Shown here in pieces: positions 24,062 to 34,762 of a stretch of DNA of 45,905 nucleotides (positions are counted from its first letter, which is position 1; each line of letters opens with the position of its first letter). Source of the stretch: Lysinibacillus sphaericus. GTDB taxonomy: Bacteria; Bacillota; Bacilli; Bacillales_A; Planococcaceae. The DNA is taken from the NCBI RefSeq assembly GCF_006864135.1, contig NZ_SADV01000031.1, positions 1 through 45,905 on the forward strand. The letters are read 5' to 3'. The notes below the pieces were generated by a model that had not been told where the DNA came from, ran no database searches, and was given only the letters and a program-made list of their open reading frames with translations. A program made the position numbers and the translations under genes.

Positions 24062-24163
24062 TTACTTCTGACGTGCTGATACAGCTTTATTAATCGCATT
24101 GCTGATTAACGCTAAACGCTTCTCAACTGGTAATGCCAACCACTCTGCTACTTTGATTTTCAT
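24062..24163 (-). CDS. Small ORF, 33 aa
   Basis: ATG 24163 lies directly next to the stop of the upstream gene, with GGAAAGGGTGAACTAA before it. The peptide, MKIKVAEWLALPVEKRLALI then SNAINKAVSARQK, looks like a compact amphipathic helix pair. Short phage proteins of this type exist. Coding status is likely but unproved. Confidence 0.5.
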   Translation of the reverse strand: MKIKVAEWLALPVEKRLALISNAINKAVSARQK

Positions 24164-24439
24164 TTAGTTCACCCTTTCCAAAATCCATTTTCGTAAAAAC
24201 GCTTCTACTTCCTTTGCTGGGTAATACCATTTGCCCCCGACCTTTGCTTTCGGGAAATCTTTATCATGAAAAAAGTTATCTTGGATGCTATTCCAACTCA
24301 TACATGTTCTACGCTTAAGTTCGTTAGAATCCCAATATACGAATGATGCGTCGAACTCCTCTAATTTCTTACCAATTGCATCTAAGTAAATTTGTTTAGC
24401 TTCTGCATCGTTCACTTGTACCTGTAACACTTTTTTCAC
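24164..24439 (-). CDS. DUF771-like excisionase-type protein
   Basis: The 91-aa protein has a winged-helix-like core: SNELKRRTCMSWNSIQDNFFHD then FPKAKVGGKWYYPAKEVEAFLRKWILER. The WYYPAKEV pattern is typical of DUF771 and small excisionase-like proteins. It may bind DNA near the early promoters or the attachment site (inference). Confidence 0.8.
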   Translation of the reverse strand: MKKVLQVQVNDAEAKQIYLDAIGKKLEEFDASFVYWDSNELKRRTCMSWNSIQDNFFHDKDFPKAKVGGKWYYPAKEVEAFLRKWILERVN

Positions 24440-24444
24440 CTACC

Positions 24445-24627
24445 TTAAATATCTAAAATCTTACGAATGTGTTTTATATGTTCCTGAGCCTTCGGACCAT
24501 CTTTACGGCCACGAATTATGTCTGATAGATAAGCATTTGAAATACCGACCATTTCAGCCAATTCCTTTTGTCTCATTTTCTTTTTAAATAGCTCTGATCT
24601 AACTAAAGCTCCTAAATCTTCTGGCAT
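24445..24627 (-). CDS. Small XRE-type HTH protein (Cro-like)
   Basis: The 60-aa protein is one HTH domain: LFKKKMRQKELAEMVGISNAYLSDIIRGRKDG. It lies in the early operon next to the antirepressor, where a Cro-like repressor is expected. A spacer of 16 nt separates it from the antirepressor gene. Confidence 0.85.
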   Translation of the reverse strand: MPEDLGALVRSELFKKKMRQKELAEMVGISNAYLSDIIRGRKDGPKAQEHIKHIRKILDI

Positions 24628-24643
24628 GTCGGAACCTCCTTCC

Positions 24644-25393
24644 TTAATTCAATTGCAAAGTTAATTGTCCATCATGTAAAAATTTATTAATGAAGAACAT
24701 TAAACCTTTACCAGTAACAACTACTTGCCTATTAACTTTCAGCTCACCTTCTGAATCGAAATATTGTTGAGCATGTATTTTCATCAAACCTTGATTTAAT
24801 GATTTTTGAGTAGGCATGTTATACTCTCGACCTCTGCGACTAACTAGGTAACCTTGTCCGCGTAACCATTTAAATAATCTGTCACGACCAATGTTTACAC
24901 CGTTTTGTCGCATGTACTTTGCGGCGCCTTCAATTAAAAGTCCTTCATCGCTTGTAGTAATTGCATTCGCTAGAACAACTTTTTCTCGATCATTTTCAAT
25001 TCGCTGTTTCAACTTGTCGTTTTCATCCACAGATTCAGCGAGCATATAAAGTGCTTCTTTGAATGTGGAAGGCAGATGATAGTCTGGTTGTTGTTTAATT
25101 AACTTTTGTTCCATTTCGTTGAATCGTTCAATATACAAAGCAGCAAATTGCGTACCTTTAGCACCTGTCATACGTGTACCGTATAATTCACAACCTTTTT
25201 TAGTTAACTTAAAACAAGGTCGTGTTTTTCCTTGAGAATCCAGATACTCATTTTCGATAAAATATGCCGGCTGATTTTTCAGCCCACCTAAATGTTCAAT
25301 AATAGTGCGAATATCTTGCATAACATTTTTATGTTGACGCCCTACCATTTCAGCAACTTCTAAACTTGTTAGTGTTTGCTCTAGTTGTTTCAA
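24644..25393 (-). CDS. Rha-type phage antirepressor with KilA-C/ANT-like domain
   Basis: The 249-aa protein has an N-terminal Rha-type domain (LTSLEVAEMVGRQHKNVMQDIRTIIEHLGG ... CFKLTKKGCELYGTRMTGAKG) and a C-terminal ANT domain (ISTSDEGLLIEGAAKYMRQNGVNIGRDRLFKWLRGQGYL-like). In phages this combination antagonises the CI-type repressor to permit lytic growth. It is the first leftward gene from the immunity region. The ATG at 25393 is preceded by GGAAGGAGTGAACTA. Confidence 0.92.
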   Translation of the reverse strand: MKQLEQTLTSLEVAEMVGRQHKNVMQDIRTIIEHLGGLKNQPAYFIENEYLDSQGKTRPCFKLTKKGCELYGTRMTGAKGTQFAALYIERFNEMEQKLIKQQPDYHLPSTFKEALYMLAESVDENDKLKQRIENDREKVVLANAITTSDEGLLIEGAAKYMRQNGVNIGRDRLFKWLRGQGYLVSRRGREYNMPTQKSLNQGLMKIHAQQYFDSEGELKVNRQVVVTGKGLMFFINKFLHDGQLTLQLN

Positions 25394-25776
25394 TTAGTTC
25401 ACTCCTTCCGGTTTACTTTAACGTTGCTACCGTCATATAAGCTATAAGTCCGAATACTATACCGTCATTGGCTCGCTATCACAGCGCTTTACTTATTTGG
25501 AAAATATTAAGCTAAATTATTAGCGAATTACGTTGACTAAATTTAGTCTTTAATATAGAATGTAAACATAGCTAAATAAGACTTTTTAAAAGCCTTTAAA
25601 CCAACATTTAAACCGTTCCCCAACGAAAAATGTTTATAAATAGGTCGTATTTTTTATTGTCTTTTTAGCCAATTAATTAGCTTATGAACAAAGTATATTA
25701 GTCTATGAACTAAAAGTCAAACAATTTTAGTTAAAAGATTAAAAACTTTTACTCATAAGTCATGAGGATGGTTGGT
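25394..25776. promoter_or_regulatory. Immunity switch region with divergent control
   Basis: This 383-bp non-coding region separates the repressor (right) from the antirepressor (left). On the minus-strand side, TACCGTCAT is repeated at 25428-25436 and 25460-25468, 32 bp apart (about three helical turns), with a TATAGT -10-like hexamer near the second copy. Other palindromes in the region: GCTAAATTATTAGC (25511-25524) and AGCC...AATTAATT..GCT near 25670. AT content is high throughout. Confidence 0.65.
25533..25561 (+). promoter_or_regulatory. Repressor promoter with overlapping palindromic operator
   Basis: TTGACT (25533-25538), then 17 bp, then TAGAAT (25556-25561), a good SigA-type promoter directed to the repressor gene. 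A perfect 14-bp palindrome, GACTAAATTTAGTC (25535-25548), overlaps the -35 element. The position fits an autoregulating repressor operator. The next partial copy (AGCTAAATAAGACT, near 25570) suggests several sites. Confidence 0.65.
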
Positions 25777-26208
25777 ATGACTACATTTGATAGATTAAAA
25801 AAACTTTGTGAAGAACAAAGAATCTCTATTGTTGAATTAGAAGAAAAACTAGATTTTGGCAGGAATTCTCTCTATGGTTGGAAAAAGAAAGTTCCAAATG
25901 GTGCTAACTTAGAGAAAGTAGCAGATTATTTCGATGTATCCGTAGACTACCTACTTGGTCGTACAGATAAAAAGCGATACTTTGATCTAACTAAAAAAGA
26001 TGAACAATCTATACAAGAAGAACTACAAAAAATGGTAGAAGGTCTATCTAAAAGTGGACACGCATCCTTTGACGGTAGAACTCTTGATGAATTAAGCGAG
26101 GAAGAAATAGAAGATAGAGAATTATTATTATCAAGTTTAGAAAATTCATTAAGACTAGCTAAGCGAGTAGCAAAACAGAAATTCACCCCTAAAAAATATA
26201 GAGATTAA
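25777..26208 (+). CDS. XRE-family lysogeny repressor (CI-like)
   Basis: The 143-aa protein has an N-terminal HTH (RLKKLCEEQRISIVELEEKLDFGRNSLYGWKKKVPNGANLEKVADYFDVSVDYLLGR) and an acidic, coiled-coil C-terminal segment. ATG 25777 is chosen, with GAGGATGGTTGGT upstream. It is divergent from the antirepressor and next to the ImmA-like protease, the standard layout of ImmR/ImmA-type control. It probably keeps the prophage silent. Confidence 0.9.
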   Translation: MTTFDRLKKLCEEQRISIVELEEKLDFGRNSLYGWKKKVPNGANLEKVADYFDVSVDYLLGRTDKKRYFDLTKKDEQSIQEELQKMVEGLSKSGHASFDGRTLDELSEEEIEDRELLLSSLENSLRLAKRVAKQKFTPKKYRD

Positions 26209-26225
26209 CGGGAGTGTTGGATGCC

Positions 26226-26678
26226 ATGTCAATAAAGTCAATTGTTAATCAGTTAATTAAAAAATACGGAACTAACGACCCTTTTAAGCTCGCTGAGTAC
26301 ATGGGTGTACTTATTGTGTTTGAACCTTTGGGAAATGCGCTTGGATACTATAATAAGCATTTTAGAGTACCTATGATTCACATTAATGAAAATGCTGATA
26401 GGAAATTACAGATTTTTATTTGTGCTCATGAATTAGGTCACTACGTTCAACATGAGGATATTAACACTTCATTTTTAAAAAAACATACTCTTTTTTCTAC
26501 AGATAAAATAGAAATAGAAGCTAATACATTTGCAGTTGAATTGTTATTACCTGACGAACTATTTTTGGAGCAAGATTATTATTCATGTTTTACCATCTAT
26601 GATGCAATTAAAGAAAAAGGAGTTCCAAAAGAGCTACTTTCTTTAAAAACTATAGATGGTAAAAAAATTTTACCCTAA
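26226..26678 (+). CDS. ImmA/IrrE-like metallopeptidase
   Basis: The 150-aa protein has the zinc motif HELGHYVQHED (HExxH) in a small peptidase fold, with the second glutamate in IEIEANTFAVELLLPDELF. In ImmR/ImmA systems it cleaves the repressor on DNA damage or other induction. The gene starts just after the repressor; ATG 26226 is chosen over an in-frame GTG (26214), which lies inside the ribosome site. The HExxH glutamate and histidines are intact. Confidence 0.92.
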   Translation: MSIKSIVNQLIKKYGTNDPFKLAEYMGVLIVFEPLGNALGYYNKHFRVPMIHINENADRKLQIFICAHELGHYVQHEDINTSFLKKHTLFSTDKIEIEANTFAVELLLPDELFLEQDYYSCFTIYDAIKEKGVPKELLSLKTIDGKKILP

Positions 26679-26762
26679 AGAGGAACAAATATTCCCATCA
26701 AAGGTGGTGATATTTAGTTTAGGAATTAATTATAAATAATGCAACAAGGAAAGGAGATCTTT

Positions 26763-27929
26763 ATGGCTACATTTAGAAAACTTCCAAGTGGAAAATGGCA
26801 AGCAAGAGTATCAAACGAAGGTAAAGAACGAAGCATTGGCACATTTCGAACTAAAAAAGAGGCTGAAATCGAAGCAGCAAAAGTTGAGGAACGTATTTAT
26901 TACGGTCAAACTCTTAATGATCGTAACATGATATTTGATGAAGTCATAGAAGAATGGCTGAAATATAAAAGAAGAAATGTAAAGGAATCTACTTTCGAAC
27001 AAGTGGAAGTAATAACACGTTTACACATTAAACCTTTTTTCGGAAACAAACGTGTTATGAAAATAAGAAGGAGTGATATAAAAGATTGGCTTGACCATTA
27101 TGTTGAATTAAAAAATAAAAAAGGTGAAAGTGCTTATTCATTTGGAGCACGGTTAAAATATCTATCGGTTATGAAAAGCTTATTACATTATGCAGTTCAT
27201 GAATTAGAGGTTTTAGAAAAGAATCCTGCAGATAAATTAAAAGTTCCAGTGAAAGATAATGTTGAATTAAACAAAGATGATGTTAAATATTACAGCTTAA
27301 ATGAATTAAGACAAATACTTGATTTCATGAAAACGTACAAGCATCAAAGATACCAAGACTATCAGTTATACTATATGCTTATGTATTTTTTAAGCGAAAC
27401 AGGATTACGAATTAGTGAAGCATTGGCTTTACGTTGGTCAGATATTGAAGATAATAAAGTAAATGTTGAACGACAGGTAAGACGCGATAACAATAATAAT
27501 CCAAAAATAACAACATTAAAAAACACATCATCATACCGTACCATAGGAATAAGTAATGAATTACTAAAGGAGCTTAAAAAATTTAAATTAAAACAAAATG
27601 AAATGATCTTAAGTAACAAATCCTTCAAGAAAAATAGTGATGATATAATCTTTCAAAACTACCTTGGAAATTACTTAACTCCATCCACAGTTAGAGAAAG
27701 TATCGAGAAGTATTGCAAAGCAGCTGGCGTAGATTATAAAGGAACTCATTGTTTTAGACATACACATGCTGTTTTACTTTTAGAATCAGGAGCAAGTATA
27801 AAATTTGTTGCTAATCGTTTAGGACATAAGACTATTAAAACAACTTCTGATACTTATTTAGATATTACTGAGAAAATAGAAGAAGACGAACTAAAAAAGT
27901 TCGCCTCCTACACTAAAGATAAAATCTGA
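26763..27929 (+). CDS. int: Tyrosine-type integrase
   Basis: The 388-aa protein has an N-terminal arm-binding domain (RKLPSGKWQARVSNEGKERSIGTF), a SAM-like core-binding domain, and the catalytic C-terminal domain with Arg in ETGLRISEALALRW, HCFRHTHA (HxxR), LGH and the tyrosine nucleophile in TSDTYLDI. ATG 26763 is chosen because AAGGAGATCTTT precedes it; an earlier in-frame ATG at 26739 lacks a site. It catalyses insertion and, with an excisionase, excision. It converges on sufB. Confidence 0.95.
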   Translation: MATFRKLPSGKWQARVSNEGKERSIGTFRTKKEAEIEAAKVEERIYYGQTLNDRNMIFDEVIEEWLKYKRRNVKESTFEQVEVITRLHIKPFFGNKRVMKIRRSDIKDWLDHYVELKNKKGESAYSFGARLKYLSVMKSLLHYAVHELEVLEKNPADKLKVPVKDNVELNKDDVKYYSLNELRQILDFMKTYKHQRYQDYQLYYMLMYFLSETGLRISEALALRWSDIEDNKVNVERQVRRDNNNNPKITTLKNTSSYRTIGISNELLKELKKFKLKQNEMILSNKSFKKNSDDIIFQNYLGNYLTPSTVRESIEKYCKAAGVDYKGTHCFRHTHAVLLLESGASIKFVANRLGHKTIKTTSDTYLDITEKIEEDELKKFASYTKDKI

Positions 27930-28011
27930 ATCGGCACGTTTTCGGCACGGCCGATTTTCATTGTACTTCAAAAACCTCTAAAACCCTTATATATCAGGCG
28001 TTTCAGGTGCA
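27930..28011. other. Right attachment region with repeats and hairpins
   Basis: The gap between integrase and sufB has TCGGCACG twice in direct repeat (27931-27949), possible arm-type sites, inside a larger AATCGGC...GCCGATT hairpin (terminator for int, about 27929-27957). AAACCCTT (27981-27988) and AGGCGTTT (27996-28003) form another hairpin, reading on the minus side into TTTT, a likely sufB terminator. The attachment core must lie in or close to these elements; the other end is not in the window. Confidence 0.55.
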
Positions 28012-29409
28012 TTACCCGATACTGCCCTCCATCTCAAACTTGATAAGACGGTTCATTTCTACTGCGTATTCCATTGGTAATTCTTTTGTGAATGGCTCGA
28101 TGAAGCCCATTACGATCATTTCTGTCGCTTCTTCTTCAGAAATACCACGAGACATTAAGTAGAATAATTGTTCCTCTGATACTTTTGAAACTTTCGCTTC
28201 ATGCTCTAAAGAAACATTATCATTTAAGATTTCGTTGTATGGGATTGTATCTGAAGTAGATTGGTTGTCCATGATTAACGTATCACATTCGATGTTAGCA
28301 CGTGCACCACTTGCTTTAGGGCCAAAACGAACTTGACCCATATACGTTACCTTACCACCTTGTTTAGCAATCGATTTAGAAACGATTGTTGAAGATGTGT
28401 TTGGTGCCATATGAATCATTTTTGCACCTGCGTGTTGGTGTTGACCTTTACCTGCTAGTGCGATTGATAATGTCATACCACGAGCGCCTTCACCTTTAAG
28501 GATACAAGCAGGGTACTTCATTGTTAACTTAGAACCGATGTTACCGTCGATCCATTCCATTGTACCGTTTTCTTCAACAACTGTACGTTTTGTTACAAGG
28601 TTGTAAACGTTGTTTGCCCAGTTTTGAATCGTTGTATAACGGCAGTACGCATCTTTACGTACAACAATTTCTACTACCGCTGAGTGTAAAGAGTTTGTAG
28701 TGTAAACAGGAGCTGTACAACCTTCAACATAGTGTACGTGAGCACCTTCATCTACAATAATTAACGTACGTTCGAATTGGCCCATGTTTTCAGAGTTAAT
28801 ACGGAAGTAAGCTTGTAATGGCGTTTCCACTTTCACACCTGGTGGTACATAGATGAATGATCCACCTGACCAAACAGCTGAGTTTAGTGCAGCAAATTTG
28901 TTATCAGTGTAAGGAATCACTTTGCCCCAGTATTGTTTGAAAATATCTTCATTTTCACGTAAAGCTGAGTCAGTATCTTTGAACACAATACCAAGGTCTT
29001 CAAGGTCTTTTTTCATGTTGTGATAGACAACTTCTGATTCGTACTGAGCAGATACACCTGCCAGGTATTTTTGCTCTGCTTCTGGAATACCTAATTTATC
29101 AAAAGTAGCTTTAATTTCATCAGGTACTTCATCCCAAGATTTTTGTGTAGCTTCTGATGGTTTTACGTAATACGTAATTTCATCAAAATCTAAATCTCCT
29201 AGGTCGCCACCCCATTGCGGCATTGGTTTTGTATAAAACGTTTCAAGTGCTTTTAAGCGGTATTCAAGCATCCACTCTGGCTCTTGTTTCATAGTTGAAA
29301 TTTCACGGACGATTTCTTCAGTTAAACCACGTTTTGAACGGAAAATTGATACGTCCTTGTCATGGAATCCGTATTTGTAATCGCCAATATCAGGCATTTT
29401 TTTAGCCAT
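28012..29409 (-). CDS. sufB: Fe-S cluster assembly scaffold SufB
   Basis: The 465-aa protein matches Suf[20 protein letters not shown] at the start, with a conserved [14 protein letters not shown] segment and C-terminal [25 protein letters not shown] region (here [18 protein letters not shown]). It forms the SufBC2D scaffold for Fe-S cluster assembly. ATG 29409 follows GGAGGAGAAACG; an upstream in-frame start at 29427 lacks one. It is the last gene of the suf operon, and its 3' end forms the prophage border. The protein is complete. Confidence 0.97.
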   Translation of the reverse strand: MAKKMPDIGDYKYGFHDKDVSIFRSKRGLTEEIVREISTMKQEPEWMLEYRLKALETFYTKPMPQWGGDLGDLDFDEITYYVKPSEATQKSWDEVPDEIKATFDKLGIPEAEQKYLAGVSAQYESEVVYHNMKKDLEDLGIVFKDTDSALRENEDIFKQYWGKVIPYTDNKFAALNSAVWSGGSFIYVPPGVKVETPLQAYFRINSENMGQFERTLIIVDEGAHVHYVEGCTAPVYTTNSLHSAVVEIVVRKDAYCRYTTIQNWANNVYNLVTKRTVVEENGTMEWIDGNIGSKLTMKYPACILKGEGARGMTLSIALAGKGQHQHAGAKMIHMAPNTSSTIVSKSIAKQGGKVTYMGQVRFGPKASGARANIECDTLIMDNQSTSDTIPYNEILNDNVSLEHEAKVSKVSEEQLFYLMSRGISEEEATEMIVMGFIEPFTKELPMEYAVEMNRLIKFEMEGSIG

Positions 29410-29470
29410 CGTTTCTCCTCCGTTCATGCATTATTGTTATCTTGTTTCAAGCTCAGCTATCTTGCTTTGA

Positions 29471-29496
29471 GTGAAAGTACCTATAGTGACTTTCAC
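29471..29496 (-). promoter_or_regulatory. Hairpin between sufU and sufB
   Basis: GTGAAAGT (29471-29478) and ACTTTCAC (29489-29496) form a perfect 8-bp stem with a 10-nt loop. There is no T run, so it is more likely an mRNA stability or processing element than a terminator. Confidence 0.55.
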
Positions 29497-29509
29497 CCAA
29501 ATTTAGATA

Positions 29510-32464
<2,955 letters not shown>

Positions 32465-32482
32465 GCTAGTTCGTCCTCCCTC

Positions 32483-33262
32483 TTATGCTTCTTGTTCTTC
32501 AGTTTCTTCTTCGATACCTAATTCTTTTTTAATCCAGTCATAGCCTTCAGCTTCTAAACGTTGCGCTAATTCTTCTCCACCTGATTTAACAACGCGACCT
32601 TGCATCATTACGTGTACATGGTCTGGTGTAATGTAGTTAAGTAGGCGTTGGTAGTGAGTGATCATTAAGCAGCCAAATCCTTCTCCACGCATTGCATTGA
32701 TTCCTTTAGAAACAACTTTTAGTGCGTCAATATCAAGACCAGAGTCAATTTCATCTAAAATTGCGAAAGCTGGTTTAATCATCATTAATTGAAGAATTTC
32801 GTTACGTTTTTTCTCACCGCCAGAGAAACCTTCATTTAAATAACGTTGTGCCATATCTTCGTGCATTTCAAGGAAATCCATGTTTTTATCTAATTCACGG
32901 ATAAATTTCATTAGAGAAATTTCATCGCCTTCTTCACGGCGTGCATTAATAGCTGAGCGTAAGAAGTCAGCATTTGTTACACCAGCGATTTCAGAAGGAT
33001 ATTGCATTGCTAGGAATAAACCAGCTTTAGCACGCTCGTCCACTTCCATTTCTAGTACATTTTCGCCATCAAGTTCTACTGTACCAGAAGTTACTTCATA
33101 TTTAGGATGACCCATAATTGCAGAAGCTAGTGTTGATTTACCAGTTCCGTTTGGTCCCATGATTGCATGAATTTCATTTGTATTAATTGTAAGGTTTACG
33201 CCTTTTAAAATCTCTTTCCCGTCGATTTCAACGTGAAGATCTTTAATAACTAAAGTTGACAT
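32483..33262 (-). CDS. sufC: Fe-S assembly ATPase SufC
   Basis: The 259-aa ABC-type ATPase has Walker A GPNGTGKSTLA, signature SGGEKKRNE, and Walker B AFAILDEIDSGLDIDAL. It is the first gene of the suf operon, transcribed leftwards. A C-terminal acidic end is typical. The ATG at 33262 is preceded by TATGGAGGTATTTTC. Confidence 0.97.
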   Translation of the reverse strand: MSTLVIKDLHVEIDGKEILKGVNLTINTNEIHAIMGPNGTGKSTLASAIMGHPKYEVTSGTVELDGENVLEMEVDERAKAGLFLAMQYPSEIAGVTNADFLRSAINARREEGDEISLMKFIRELDKNMDFLEMHEDMAQRYLNEGFSGGEKKRNEILQLMMIKPAFAILDEIDSGLDIDALKVVSKGINAMRGEGFGCLMITHYQRLLNYITPDHVHVMMQGRVVKSGGEELAQRLEAEGYDWIKKELGIEEETEEQEA

Positions 33263-33323
33263 GAAAATACCTCCATAGTGTGTTCAGTGAATGGTGAACC
33301 ATTCCTTAATTATCATCATTCTA

Positions 33324-33352
33324 ATCTTAACTGAAAATCGTTCTCTATGCAA
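33324..33352 (-). promoter_or_regulatory. Likely sufC promoter
   Basis: On the minus strand TTGCAT (33347-33352), 17 bp, then TAAGAT (33324-33329), about 60 bp upstream of sufC. It is the best SigA-type match in the region. Confidence 0.55.
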
Positions 33353-33424
33353 ACCATTTCAATCACTTTCATTTTCATCTGAAACAATCCTTAATAATAA
33401 AGAGTTTGTAAGCATTTTCAGATT

Positions 33425-33505
33425 ATTGCTAATCGTCATTGACAATGAGAATCAACTTTCCTCATTTTCAATGAAATAATTCTAATTGAGAATCAGTTTC
33501 ATCTA
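33425..33505. promoter_or_regulatory. Fur-box-like repeats upstream of suf
   Basis: ATTGACAATGAGAATCAA (about 33438-33455) and CTAATTGAGAATCAGTTT (about 33483-33500) both resemble the TGATAATNATTATCA-type Fur half-site pattern (TGAGAATCA twice). They lie 75-150 bp upstream of the inferred sufC promoter. Iron-responsive control of suf is plausible but the matches are partial. Confidence 0.4.
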
Positions 33506-33656
33506 GCTACATAGTGAAAACCCCGCAGAAAGTGCGAATTGTAGCTGTTTTGTGACAAAAATGTATAAATAACAATACCAATACTATAACCATTTTTATT
33601 AGAATAGAATCAAATAAAGGAAAGTCTCTCGAGAGTACTAGTTAATATAACATGGG

Positions 33657-33715
33657 GTTAATTTCCGTTCCGGCTGGGCGATTTCATGGAGGCGTCAGCC
33701 GGAACGGAAATCAAC
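33657..33715. repeat. Host interspersed palindromic element
   Basis: GTTAATTTCCGTTCCGGCTG (33657-33676) and the complement of GTTGATTTCCGTTCCGGCTG (33696-33715) make a 19/20 hairpin with a 19-nt loop. A related left arm occurs at 45664-45690. The GC-rich palindrome is unlike the AT-rich flanks and is likely a REP/bcr-type repeat common in this genus. Confidence 0.65.
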
Positions 33716-33877
33716 TTATAAACATGGTATTAGTTTTAACCAATGTTGTTCCATACTTTGGGTGGGCCAAAATTATTATTTTTCCCTTTGCCTATTTTAT
33801 ATAGATTGTTCCTTGAAAATATCGATTATGATTGAATATGCAGTTTCAGGAGGCGGTCAAAATGTGGAGATTTGTGT

Positions 33878-33975
33878 ATGTATGAAGCAGTAAGTAAATT
33901 AAAGAAGCAGACCAACAAACTTTATTATTTAAGACACTTGAACAAGGTCTCTATCTAAAAGAAGGAAGTAATTAA
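33878..33975 (+). pseudogene. Frameshifted small ORF remnant
   Basis: One frame reads MYEAVSKLK from ATG 33878 (GGAG 8 nt upstream), and the next frame continues EADQQTLLFKTLEQGLYLKEGSN to a stop at 33975. The two join to a plausible small protein if one base is shifted near 33903. The window sequence has the frame broken. No family was recognised. The rest of 33505-33971 holds the palindromic element and no other gene. Confidence 0.3.
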
Positions 33976-34352
33976 TATAGAAGTACAGATATAAAAGAAG
34001 AAACTATTATGCCAATACCAAAACTCAACGACAGCTTATTGATTTCTCTCAAATCACCCGATTCCTTTTTCATCTCTTTGAAAAATTTTGTCGTCATAAA
34101 CACGCCGCCCATCAATAACACACAACCGATAGACGCAACGATGTCCGCTCCTACAGCTTTACCCATTTCGATGGCCGCTACCGCTATAAAGTATATGCAA
34201 GCAGCAAACAAATATAGAGCTTTTTCCTTCCTCTCTAATTTTCTACTTTTCTTTTTCTCCACTTTATACCAATTCTTCAAATCTTCTTGCGACACATACT
34301 GCGCAACAACGGCTTCTACTTGTTTCGCACATTTTTTTTGGACTTTGACCAT
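33972..34352 (-). CDS. Small integral membrane protein
   Basis: The 126-aa protein has a charged N-terminal cytosolic part (VQKKCAKQVEAVVAQYVSQEDLKNWYKVEKKK) and three hydrophobic segments (about residues 45-63, 70-90 and 108-125). No motif is recognised. A long reading frame on the opposite strand is the mirror of this gene. The ATG at 34352 has weak upstream context. Confidence 0.6.
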   Translation of the reverse strand: MVKVQKKCAKQVEAVVAQYVSQEDLKNWYKVEKKKSRKLERKEKALYLFAACIYFIAVAAIEMGKAVGADIVASIGCVLLMGGVFMTTKFFKEMKKESGDLREINKLSLSFGIGIIVSSFISVLLY

Positions 34353-34762
34353 ATAAAAACCTTCGTATTCTTCAGGCGACCGCTTTAAAATTCTTTTATT
34401 CTTATTTCAAACGGAATGTAGGACAGCTTCTTCTGAATGTCCAATCAACATTTTCTTTTTAAACAAACTCAGCACCTCTTACGAATAAGTTAAATTACGC
34501 TTAATTATATTATTCCATTCGCCTTTTCCACCAATCCAAAATATTCCACAATCTTTTAAATATCTGACTCTTTCATTTAACAACAATCTTTGAGAAAACT
34601 GCCTTCTTCTTACTTCCTTGAGCTCCAATGAAGTTACTAAGCATCTCCTTCAATTAAAACTTGCTAGCCAACATTTGTTTATTTACAATTATTTTTCATC
34701 TTAATAGTATATAATTGAGATATAATCAATCGTATTTTTCGATTAATAGAGGTGAAGATCTA
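34353..34762. other. Intergenic region upstream of gltC
   Basis: This AT-rich, 410-bp stretch has no reading frame that I can support. Near its end two TATAAT hexamers (about 34708-34726) may be -10 elements. ATCAATCG (34725-34732) and CGATTAAT (34740-34747) form an inverted repeat with a 7-nt spacer, just before the gltC ribosome site. It could be a LysR-type binding site or leader hairpin. Confidence 0.5.

Larger units (their letters stand above)
1..28010. mobile_element. Siphovirus-type prophage (left end outside window)
   Basis: The region carries a complete head module, the start of the tail module, replication and early genes, a repressor region and a tyrosine integrase, in the usual order of temperate Firmicutes siphoviruses. 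The gene order int, repressor, antirepressor, replication, ArpU-like regulator, terminase, portal, protease, capsid, tail is visible directly. Most of the tail, the lysis genes and the left attachment site lie beyond position 1. The right boundary falls between the integrase stop (27929) and the sufB stop (28012); the exact core cannot be fixed without the other end. No broken structural or regulatory gene was seen, so the visible part looks intact. Confidence 0.95.

Noticed and set aside
719..27689. Dispersed TGTGGA motif as DnaA boxes
   Set aside because: DnaA boxes are TTATNCACA. The motif requires TGTGGANGRC, and no second DnaA-like base pattern was seen.
33972..34356. Plus-strand reading frame opposite the 126-aa membrane gene
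   Set aside because: It mirrors the minus-strand gene, which has the better charged and TM segment layout.
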